Shown here: one piece after another, positions 1 to 6,560 of the stretch
Numbering within the stretch: position 1 is the first letter of the stretch
How the letters are laid out: the number at the start of each line of letters is the position of its first letter
From: Comamonadaceae bacterium
Lineage (GTDB): Bacteria; Pseudomonadota; Gammaproteobacteria; Burkholderiales; Burkholderiaceae
Length of the DNA: 14,163 bases
Direction: 5' to 3'
Assembly: GCA_947374535.1 (NCBI GenBank)
Contig: CANCCJ010000065.1
Span: 1 to 14,163 of the forward strand
Notes under the pieces: generated by a model
Told to the model about the DNA's origin: nothing
Database searches by the model: none
The model's input: only the letters and a program-made list of their open reading frames with translations
Program-made: the position numbers and the translations under genes

Positions 1-22
1 TATCCAACTGAGCTACGGACAG
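1..22 (-). tRNA. 5' end of a tRNA gene, probably tRNA-Arg (partial, cut by window edge)
   Basis: Read on the minus strand, the first 22 bases contain the T8-A9 pair and the D-arm pattern TAGCTCAGTTGGATA, which is diagnostic of a tRNA 5' half. The GGATA form of the D-loop is most common in bacterial tRNA-Arg, but the anticodon lies outside the window, so the isotype is a guess. Counting seven acceptor bases back from T8 gives CTGTCCG, so base 1 would be C. That is unusual outside tRNA-Pro and initiator tRNA, and the exact 5' end should be taken as approximate. Confidence 0.75.
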
Positions 23-27
23 AAATG

Positions 28-58
28 AAAAAAGGCCTCGCAAATCGAGGCCTTTTTT
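28..58 (-). terminator. Perfect intrinsic terminator hairpin after tRNA-Pro
   Basis: GGCCTCG (34-40) and CGAGGCC (46-52) form a perfect 7-bp GC-rich stem with a 5-base loop (CAAAT). It is flanked by six A on one side (28-33) and six T on the other (53-58), so it can act in either direction. It lies 7 bases past the CCA end of tRNA-Pro and 5 bases before the 5' end of the next tRNA on the same strand. As a terminator for tRNA-Pro it looks close to ideal. Confidence 0.85.
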
Positions 59-65
59 ACTTTTA

Positions 66-142
<77 letters not shown>

Positions 143-150
143 ATTCGAGT

Positions 151-180
151 ATTGTAACTCGCAAATGGGCCGTTTCTCAC
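151..180 (-). promoter_or_regulatory. Probable sigma70 promoter of tRNA-Pro
   Basis: On the minus strand, TACAAT (plus 151-156) matches the -10 consensus at five of six bases. GTGAGA (plus 175-180) matches the -35 TTGACA at four of six, with an 18-base spacer. Transcription would start near 144-145, only 2-3 bases before the mature tRNA 5' end at 142. The -10 sits inside a perfect dyad, CGAGT-N6-ACTCG (146-161). The assignment is by eye only. Confidence 0.45.
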
Positions 181-227
181 GACACCTTCACGAAAGTCTC
201 TCGGGCGTGTTGATTCACAATCGGAGG

Positions 228-1157
228 GTGAAAATTGATTTTGATGGCATACAAGCATTCGTGGTAACAGCAGAGCTCGGTGGCTTTAACAAAGCGGCGG
301 AGCAACTGCACATCACGCAAACCGCACTGACGCGCCGGGTGCAAAAACTCGAAGCCTATTTGGGTTTGAAGTTGCTCGACCGCACCACGCGTCGCGTCGA
401 GATAACCGCCGTGGGCCGCGACTTTTTGCCGCAAGCGCGTGCCATCGTGAATGAGATGACCTCCGCCGTGGGCCGACTCAAAGACATGTCGCAACACGCC
501 AAAGGCAACTTCACCCTCGCCTGCGTGCCCAGCATGGCGGCGCATATGCTGCCCCAGCTCATTCGCCAATATGCCGATGTGTGCCCAGGTAACCGAATCC
601 GATTGCTTGACGCCGCCTCCTACGAGGTACGCCAAGCCGTGCTCAACCACCAAGCCGAAATTGGCATTGCGGTGAATGGCGAATCGCACCCAGACTTGAT
701 CGAAACACCTTTGTTTGACGACCCCTTGGTGTTCATTTGCCGCGACACGCACCCGCTTCAAGGGAAAGAAGCCGTCACATGGGCAGACATGCGCGAAGCC
801 GATTTGATTGTGGTGAGCAACTTCATGGCAACGCGCGTGTTCATGGACTATCAACTCGCCAAGCATGGCATTCGCTTGAGCGGCAACTACGAGGTGCAAC
901 ACCATGCGACCGCCATCAACCTCGTTGCAGCAGGGGTAGGCTGCGCCATCTTGCCCTCTTCAACCTTGATAGAAGGCGACAGACCGCATGTCCGCAAAAT
1001 CACATTGACGGGCCCCGTGGTGAAACGTAAGGTGGCCTTGCTGCGTCACAAAAACACCAGCCTCTCACCTGCGGCACAAGCGTTCTTTGCACTGATTCAA
1101 AAAGAACACCTCAAACCCAAAGCGCCCCAAACGCAATTGATGCGCAAAACGAAATAA
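228..1157 (+). CDS. LysR-family transcriptional regulator (likely regulator of the tcu operon)
   Basis: This is a DNA-binding regulator with LysR architecture, about 309 residues, the usual family length. A winged helix-turn-helix lies at roughly residues 5-65 (recognition region FNKAAEQLHITQTALTRRV at 20-38, then the typical KLLDRTTRRVEIT wing). A periplasmic-binding-protein-like effector domain follows from about residue 90. It sits directly upstream of tcuA on the same strand, 54 bases apart, so by position it resembles the regulator TcuR; LysR genes are more often divergent from their targets. The start is uncertain. An in-frame ATG at 165 would add 21 residues without family similarity, has no Shine-Dalgarno and would overlap the tRNA-Pro promoter. 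GTG 228 gives a normal LysR N-terminus but directly abuts GGAGG (223-227). GTG 207, TTG 210 and even ATT 234 are alternatives. Family call is secure; regulation of tcu is inferred from position. Confidence 0.9.
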   Translation: MKIDFDGIQAFVVTAELGGFNKAAEQLHITQTALTRRVQKLEAYLGLKLLDRTTRRVEITAVGRDFLPQARAIVNEMTSAVGRLKDMSQHAKGNFTLACVPSMAAHMLPQLIRQYADVCPGNRIRLLDAASYEVRQAVLNHQAEIGIAVNGESHPDLIETPLFDDPLVFICRDTHPLQGKEAVTWADMREADLIVVSNFMATRVFMDYQLAKHGIRLSGNYEVQHHATAINLVAAGVGCAILPSSTLIEGDRPHVRKITLTGPVVKRKVALLRHKNTSLSPAAQAFFALIQKEHLKPKAPQTQLMRKTK

Positions 1158-1211
1158 TCACTCCCGATATTGCACTTCTCAACATAACCGTTTACCCCGA
1201 CACTCGCAGGC

Positions 1212-2645
1212 ATGACAGAAAAAGTAAGTGCAAACAGACCTGATGTGTTGGTCATCGGCGGTGGCAATGCAGCCTTATGCGCCGCCTTGATGGCGGCCGA
1301 AGCTGGCGCATCCGTTTTATTGCTGGAAGCTGCTCCACGCGAATGGCGCGGCGGAAACTCTGGCCACACCCGCAACCTGCGCTGCATGCACGATGGCCCG
1401 CAAGATGTGCTGGTCGAGGCCTATTCAGAAGAAGAGTATTGGCAAGACTTACTCAAAGTCACGGGCGGCATCACCAACGAAAAACTAGCCCGTTTGGTCA
1501 TCCGTGAGTCTTCAACCTGCCGCGACTGGATGCGCAAACACGGTGTGCACTTTCAACCCCCGCTTTCGGGTGCTTTACATGTAGCGCGCACCAATGCATT
1601 TTTCATGGGTGGCGGCAAAGCCTTGGTCAACGCGTATTACCGAAGCGCAGAAAAACTAGGCGTGCAAATTCGCTACAACGCCCCCGTCGACAGACTCGAC
1701 ATTCAAGAGGGTCGCTTCGTCGCCGCCTATGTGGGCGAGGAACGCATCACAGCCAAAACCTGCATCTTGGCGGCGGGTGGGTTTGAATCCAACCGCGAAT
1801 GGCTACGCGAAGCCTGGGGACAAAACGAGCGTGGTGAATGGCCAGCCGACAACTTTCTCATCCGTGGCACGCAATACAACCAAGGCGTCTTGCTTAAACA
1901 CATGCTGGCGCATGGCGCAGACCGCATTGGCGACCCCACGCAGGCGCACATGGTGGCGATTGACGCACGCGCGCCCATGTACGACGGCGGCATTTGCACC
2001 CGCATCGATTGCGTGTCACTCGGCGTGGTGGTCAACCGCGACGGCCAACGCTTTTACGACGAAGGCGAAGACTTCTGGCCCAAGCGCTATGCCATTTGGG
2101 GTCGCTTGGTAGCGCAGCAGCCAGGGCAGATTGGCTATTCCATCATTGATGCCAAAGCCATCGGCCGTTTCATGCCCCCAGTTTTTCCGGGCGTGATGGC
2201 CGACACCTTGCCAGAGCTCGCGCAGAAACTGGGCTTGCCTGCTGACACCTTCATGCAAACTCTCAACGACTACAACCGCGCTTGCCGCGAGGGCACGTTT
2301 GACCACACCAGCTTGGACGACTGCCACACCGAAGGCGTGAACCCCGCCAAAACCCACTGGGCACGCCCCATCGACACGGGGCCGTTCTATGGCTACGCCT
2401 TGCGCCCCGGTATCACCTTCACTTACTTAGGCCTCAAGACCGATGACACAGCAGCTGTGCGTTTCAACGATATACCCAGCGACAACCTGTTTGTGGCGGG
2501 CGAAATGATGTCTGGCAACGTCTTGGGCAAGGGCTACACCGCCGGTGTGGGCATGTCGATTGGCACAGCATTTGGCCGCATTGCCGGCACGCAAGCGGCC
2601 AAAGCCGCTCTGAAGTCAGAAGGAGTGGCACATGCAAACGCTTGA
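1212..2645 (+). CDS. tcuA: FAD-dependent tricarballylate dehydrogenase-like protein TcuA
   Basis: Soluble flavoprotein of the fumarate reductase/succinate dehydrogenase family (FAD_binding_2), 477 residues. Seen: the N-terminal dinucleotide-binding motif [12 protein letters not shown] (residues 14-25) with E39 at the end of the second strand for the adenine ribose; the [12 protein letters not shown] segment mid-protein typical of the catalytic domain; and the C-terminal FAD contact [21 protein letters not shown]. The last form, with GKGYTAG in place of the fumarate-reductase GANRLGG, fits TcuA-type dehydrogenases. In Salmonella, TcuA oxidises tricarballylate to cis-aconitate with FAD, and TcuB reoxidises the flavin. 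The substrate here could be another di- or tricarboxylate. The start ATG has only a weak AGG just upstream. The 3' end overlaps tcuB by 14 bases, implying translational coupling. Confidence 0.88.
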   Translation: MTEKVSANRPDVLVIGGGNAALCAALMAAEAGASVLLLEAAPREWRGGNSGHTRNLRCMHDGPQDVLVEAYSEEEYWQDLLKVTGGITNEKLARLVIRESSTCRDWMRKHGVHFQPPLSGALHVARTNAFFMGGGKALVNAYYRSAEKLGVQIRYNAPVDRLDIQEGRFVAAYVGEERITAKTCILAAGGFESNREWLREAWGQNERGEWPADNFLIRGTQYNQGVLLKHMLAHGADRIGDPTQAHMVAIDARAPMYDGGICTRIDCVSLGVVVNRDGQRFYDEGEDFWPKRYAIWGRLVAQQPGQIGYSIIDAKAIGRFMPPVFPGVMADTLPELAQKLGLPADTFMQTLNDYNRACREGTFDHTSLDDCHTEGVNPAKTHWARPIDTGPFYGYALRPGITFTYLGLKTDDTAAVRFNDIPSDNLFVAGEMMSGNVLGKGYTAGVGMSIGTAFGRIAGTQAAKAALKSEGVAHANA

Positions 2646-3804
2646 TGCCCTCACTCGCGATGCCCGCGCTTTAGCCAATGGCGACGTGGTGTTGTCTGCT
2701 TCCGAAACCGAAGTAGCGCGACAGATGCAAATTTGCAATTCATGTCGCTATTGCGAAGGCTTTTGCGCCATGTTCCCCGCCATGACGCGACGATTGGCCT
2801 TTGGCAAAGCCGATATTCATTACCTAGCCAACCTGTGTCACAACTGTGGCGCTTGTTTGCACGCCTGCCAATACGCACCACCGCATGAATTTGCAGTCAA
2901 CGTACCGCAAGCCATGGCACAAGTGCGCGGCCAAACCTATGCAAACTATGCATGGCCACCCGCCCTCGGCGCACTCTACCAACGCAACGGCCTAACCTTG
3001 TCATTGGCGCTGGCTGCTGGCTTGACTTTGTTCTTGTTGCTCACCCTGCAAGTCAACGGCACATTGCTAGGTGACAACTTAAAAGGCAACTTCTACAACC
3101 TGTTTCCACACAACCTGCTCGTGAGCTTGTTCGCCCCTGTGTTTTTGTTTGCAAGTTTGGCTTTGGGGCTTGGCGTGCGGCGTTTCTGGCGCGACATCAC
3201 TCCTGCCACCAGCGGCGCATCGCTGAGCGCACCCGCTGCCAATGAAGCCACGCAAAACGTGCTGCGTTTGACGTATTTGGAAGGCGGCCACGGCGAAGGC
3301 TGCAACAACGAAGACGATGCCTTCACGCTGTCACGCCGTCGTGCACATCACCTCACGTTCTATGGCTTCATGCTTTGTTTTGCGGCCACGAGTCTGGCTA
3401 CGGTCTTTCACTACGCCCTCGGCTGGGTCGCGCCTTATGAGCTTTACAGCTTGCCCAAACTATTGGGCGTGGTCGGTGGTGTGAGCTTGTTGCTTGGCAC
3501 AGCGAGCCTTTTCAAACTCAACTTGCAACGCCACCCCATGCACGGTGACGCAGCTCAAAAGCCTATGGACTTGGGCTTCATCGCCTTGTTGTTTTTCACC
3601 AGCTTGAGTGGCCTGACTTTATGGCTGGGTCGCGGGAGCGTGGCGCTGCCTGCATTGCTGGCCATTCATTTGGGCGTGGTGATGGCTTTGTTCGCCACCC
3701 TACCCTATGGCAAATTTGCACACGGCATTTTTAGAACGGCAGCCTTGCTGCGCTACGCAGTGGAAAAACGACAACCCAACCAACTCGGTTTGGGCGGTGA
3801 GTAA
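2632..3804 (+). CDS. tcuB: TcuB: 4Fe-4S/membrane electron-transfer protein of tricarballylate (citrate) utilisation
   Basis: Membrane partner of TcuA, 390 residues. Two 4Fe-4S cysteine clusters occupy the N-terminal part: C35, C38, C41, C45 and C69, C72, C75, C79, each CxxCxxCxxxC. The rest is hydrophobic with about six membrane helices (roughly 121-141, 161-182, 241-262, 272-293, 313-334, 338-358). Histidines 239, 240, 260, 346 and 364 are possible haem ligands. A cytoplasmic loop near 210-240 contains GGHGEGC. In the family, TcuB takes electrons from reduced FAD of TcuA and passes them to the quinone pool. GGAG lies 6 bases before the ATG, inside the tcuA coding region, and the 14-base overlap ties its translation to tcuA. 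The assignment as the TcuA partner is strong; its electron acceptor is known only from the family. Confidence 0.9.
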   Translation: MQTLDALTRDARALANGDVVLSASETEVARQMQICNSCRYCEGFCAMFPAMTRRLAFGKADIHYLANLCHNCGACLHACQYAPPHEFAVNVPQAMAQVRGQTYANYAWPPALGALYQRNGLTLSLALAAGLTLFLLLTLQVNGTLLGDNLKGNFYNLFPHNLLVSLFAPVFLFASLALGLGVRRFWRDITPATSGASLSAPAANEATQNVLRLTYLEGGHGEGCNNEDDAFTLSRRRAHHLTFYGFMLCFAATSLATVFHYALGWVAPYELYSLPKLLGVVGGVSLLLGTASLFKLNLQRHPMHGDAAQKPMDLGFIALLFFTSLSGLTLWLGRGSVALPALLAIHLGVVMALFATLPYGKFAHGIFRTAALLRYAVEKRQPNQLGLGGE

Positions 3805-3820
3805 TTTAAAAGGACAAGAT

Positions 3821-4795
3821 ATGAAAAAACGTCACTTCCTCAACACCTGTGCCTTGCTGGCAATCGGCGCCTCATCTCTCGCCGCACACGCACAAGAATT
3901 CCCGCCCAAAAAAACCATCACCATGGTCGTGGGCTTTGCCGCTGGCGGTGCTGCTGACACCGCCGCGCGCATCATCGCCAGAAAGCTCGGTGAAAACATT
4001 GGCGCTTCGGTGGTCATCGACAACCGAGGTGGCGCTGGCGGCAACATCGCACACCAGTTCGCTGCCAACGGCCCCACCGATGGCAGCACCATTTTGTTTG
4101 GCTCAGTGGGCCCACTCACCATCGCGCCGCACATGATGAAGGTGGCCTACGACCCCGTCAAAGACCTCTCACCCATCTCCATGGGCGTCAACTTCCCCAA
4201 CGTCTTGGTGGTGTACGCAGGTACGGGCATTAAGACCTTTGCCGAATACATCGCCTACGCCAAGAAGAACCCGAAAAAACTTGACTATGCATCGACAGGC
4301 CCAGGCTCGGCCTCTCACCTCGCGGGTGAATTGCTCGACGACATGGCGGGCATCGAGACCGTACACGTTCCCTACAAAGGCGGCGCACCGGCATTGCAAG
4401 ATTTGTTGGGTGGCCGTGTCGCAGCGTATTTTTCGACCTACTCCACATCGCAGGCGTACATCGACAACGGCAAGCTCATTCCTTTGGCCAGCACTGGCGC
4501 TCAACGCCTAAAGTCGTTGCCAAAAATCCCAACCATCGCGGAGTCTGGCTACCCCGGTTTCAGCGCCACCAACTGGTACGCCTTTGTGGCCTCGTCAAAA
4601 GTGCCTTCGGCCACCCTCGACCGATGGAACACCGAGTTGGTGAAAGTATTGAAGTCGCCCGATGTGGTGGACCAACTCAATAGCCATGGCCTCACCCCCC
4701 AACCCAGTACACGCGATGAACTGGCCAAGTACATCGCCAAAGAATCTGCGACTTGGGGACGCGTGATTCGCGAACGCAAGATCACAGGCGAATAA
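3821..4795 (+). CDS. Tripartite tricarboxylate transporter substrate-binding protein (Bug/TctC family)
   Basis: Periplasmic binding protein, 324 residues, the normal family length. A signal peptide covers about residues 1-24 (KKR start, hydrophobic core, AHA before QEF). The mature protein begins with the family pattern PxKxITMVVGFAAGGAADTAAR, whose loop contacts the ligand carboxylate. The start at 3821 is preceded by AAAAGGACA, a good Shine-Dalgarno, and lies 16 bases after tcuB. An in-frame ATG at 3707 would lie inside tcuB and lacks a signal peptide. TctC proteins deliver citrate-like acids to the TctA/TctB membrane subunits, and neither is in this window. Burkholderiales encode many such orphan Bug proteins. 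Its place after tcuAB suggests it binds the TcuA substrate. The KKRHFL start only loosely resembles a Tat signal. Confidence 0.92.
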   Translation: MKKRHFLNTCALLAIGASSLAAHAQEFPPKKTITMVVGFAAGGAADTAARIIARKLGENIGASVVIDNRGGAGGNIAHQFAANGPTDGSTILFGSVGPLTIAPHMMKVAYDPVKDLSPISMGVNFPNVLVVYAGTGIKTFAEYIAYAKKNPKKLDYASTGPGSASHLAGELLDDMAGIETVHVPYKGGAPALQDLLGGRVAAYFSTYSTSQAYIDNGKLIPLASTGAQRLKSLPKIPTIAESGYPGFSATNWYAFVASSKVPSATLDRWNTELVKVLKSPDVVDQLNSHGLTPQPSTRDELAKYIAKESATWGRVIRERKITGE

Positions 4796-4834
4796 GCGAA
4801 GCAATACAAATCAAACGATAGAAAGAGACAACAC

Positions 4835-5629
4835 ATGACATTTGCACCCTACATCACCCGCCGCTTGGTCTTAGCCGGCCTCGGTTTGTTCTTGGTCGCC
4901 TCACAAGCGGCGCAAGCAGCTGAAATACGCGTCATCACTTCAGGCGCATTCACCGAAGCCTACAAACAACTCGTACCTGTGTTTGAGAAACAAACGGGTC
5001 ACAAAGTCATCAGCTCATTTGGTGCATCCGTGGGCAACGCGCCTGATTCCATTCCCACTCGTTTTTCGCGCGGCGAGAAATTTGACTTGGTTATCCTGTC
5101 CGACGGCGGCTTAGAAGCGTTGGTGAAAAACGGCAACGTCATCAAAGGCAGCCGAGTTGATTTGGTACGTTCGCAAATTGGTGTGGCTGTGCGCAAAGGC
5201 ACCCCTAAGCCAGACATCAGCACGGTCGAAGCGTTGAAGCAAACCTTGCTTAATGCCAAATCCATTGCCTACTCAGCGAGTGCAAGTGGCACCTATTTGT
5301 CCACCGAACTTTTTCCCAAACTCGGTGTGGCTGAGCAACTCAAAGACACGGCCAAGAAGATCATGAGCGAGCGCGTGGGTGCTGTCGTGGCACGCGGCGA
5401 CGCCGAGCTGGGCTTCCAGCAAGTGAGTGAGCTGATTTATTTCAAAGAGCTCGACTTCGTTGGCACGTTGCCCGAGTCGGTACAACAAACCATTTTCTTC
5501 TCTGCCGGCTTGGTGGAAGGTTCAACCGAGCAAGACACGGCCAAGCAACTGATTCGCTTCTTCCAGTCCCCAGAAGTCGCCGATGTGATTCGCAAAACAG
5601 GCGTAGAGCCCATCAGCGTGCCTCGATAA
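4835..5629 (+). CDS. ModA-like periplasmic substrate-binding protein (type 2 PBP), ligand unknown
   Basis: Periplasmic binding protein of 264 residues. The N-terminus is a signal peptide of about 28 residues (positive YITRR, hydrophobic core, AQA cleavage site). T8-R9-R10 followed by LVLA is a possible weak twin-arginine signal. The mature part resembles the molybdate/sulfate-binding fold: SGAFTEAYKQLVPVFEKQTG at the start, SFGAS at 61-65, then FDLVILSDGGLEALV. This is close to ModA in layout (ModA has SFGAS and FISAD). No modB/modC or other ABC subunits are nearby, so molybdate transport is unlikely to be its role. It follows the Bug gene by 39 bases, with AAAGAGA about 8 bases before the ATG, and is 7 bases before the CoA-transferase gene. 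By context it may bind an organic acid. Fold is likely; ligand unknown. Confidence 0.82.
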   Translation: MTFAPYITRRLVLAGLGLFLVASQAAQAAEIRVITSGAFTEAYKQLVPVFEKQTGHKVISSFGASVGNAPDSIPTRFSRGEKFDLVILSDGGLEALVKNGNVIKGSRVDLVRSQIGVAVRKGTPKPDISTVEALKQTLLNAKSIAYSASASGTYLSTELFPKLGVAEQLKDTAKKIMSERVGAVVARGDAELGFQQVSELIYFKELDFVGTLPESVQQTIFFSAGLVEGSTEQDTAKQLIRFFQSPEVADVIRKTGVEPISVPR

Positions 5630-5636
5630 TGGCGGT

Positions 5637-6560
5637 ATGACCGCATCGCACAGCAGATCAAAACCTCTCGCCCCCCTCAAAGGGGTGCGTGTTCTCACCC
5701 TCGCGCTCAACCTACCGGGCCCTGCCGCCGTGATGCGGCTTCAAGCCATGGGCGCCAAGTGCACCAAGCTCGAACCGCTTGCGCCTGCGGGCATGGGCAC
5801 GGCGGACCCCATGGGCATTTACAAACCTGCAGCCTACGAGGTGATGCACACAGGGCTCAAAGTGGTGCAAGCAGATTTGAAGTCTGAGCGCGGTCAAGGC
5901 GCCCTGCACAAAGTACTGGCACAAACCGATGTGCTCATCACCTCCTTCAGGCCTTCCGCTTTGGTCAAACTCGGCTTGGCTTGGAAAGCGTTGCACAAGC
6001 GCTATCCAGCGCTGTGCGTGGTAAGCATCGTGGGCTCGCCTGGCGCGCGCGCCGAAGAAGCAGGCCACGATCTGACCTACCAAGCCGACAGCGGCTTGGT
6101 GAACGGCTTAGACATGCCTGCAAGCTTGTACGCAGACATGGGGGGCTCACTGTTCGCAACAGAAGCTGTGTTGCAAGCGTTGCTCATGCGTCAGCGCCCA
6201 GGCCGCGCGCAAGGCCAAGGCGTGTTTCACGAAGTGGCTTTGAGCAATGCATCGGCTTACCTTGCGCTGCCACGCACTTGGGGTCTCACCACACCCAACG
6301 GGGATGTGGGCGGTGCGCATGCGGGCTACAAGGTCTACCCCTGCAAAAACGGACGTGTGGCCTTGGCGGCCCTGGAGCCGCACTTTGCCATTCGCTTGTG
6401 TGAAGCTGCCGGATTACCCAAACAAGCGGTGTCACAAATGCACAAGCGCAGCACACACGAGGCCATCGCATTGTTTCTTGCCTCACAAACGCGTCAACAG
6501 CTTGACAAGCTGGCGAGCCACAAAGACATCCCTTTACACACGCTGCCCCGCTCTGCTTAA
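5637..6560 (+). CDS. Family III CoA-transferase (CaiB/BaiF type), short form
   Basis: CoA-transferase or acyl-CoA racemase of the CaiB/BaiF family, 307 residues, shorter than the usual 360-400. Seen: N-terminal PLKGVRVLTLALNLPGP; ADLKSERG near 79-86; LITSFRPSALVKLGL near 100-114; GHDLTYQADSGLV from residue 143; and YADMGGS, with D167 at the position of the family's catalytic aspartate (Asp169 in formyl-CoA transferase, Asp156 in methylacyl-CoA racemase). H144 matches the racemase catalytic histidine, but the H-to-D spacing of 23 residues is shorter than the 30 I recall for the racemase. The protein stops soon after KDIPLHTLP, where family members normally continue. The stop overlaps that of the convergent hydrolase gene. 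The start is 7 bases after the binding-protein gene with a weak ribosome site. It may move CoA onto an acid made or imported by this operon; substrate unknown. Confidence 0.85.
   Translation: MTASHSRSKPLAPLKGVRVLTLALNLPGPAAVMRLQAMGAKCTKLEPLAPAGMGTADPMGIYKPAAYEVMHTGLKVVQADLKSERGQGALHKVLAQTDVLITSFRPSALVKLGLAWKALHKRYPALCVVSIVGSPGARAEEAGHDLTYQADSGLVNGLDMPASLYADMGGSLFATEAVLQALLMRQRPGRAQGQGVFHEVALSNASAYLALPRTWGLTTPNGDVGGAHAGYKVYPCKNGRVALAALEPHFAIRLCEAAGLPKQAVSQMHKRSTHEAIALFLASQTRQQLDKLASHKDIPLHTLPRSA

Noticed and set aside
177..905. A 242-codon open frame on the minus strand over the LysR gene.
   Set aside because: The plus-strand frame carries a clear LysR helix-turn-helix. The minus-strand translation resembles no family and is His/Ala/Gly-rich shadow sequence.
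3707..3820. An upstream in-frame ATG that would extend the Bug binding protein by 38 residues.
   Set aside because: The extension lies inside tcuB and would bury the signal peptide. ATG 3821 has a good ribosome site and starts directly at the signal peptide.
4835..5629. Molybdate-transport protein ModA as a firm annotation.
   Set aside because: The fold fits, but no modB, modC or modE is present and the operon context is carboxylate use. The ligand is left open.
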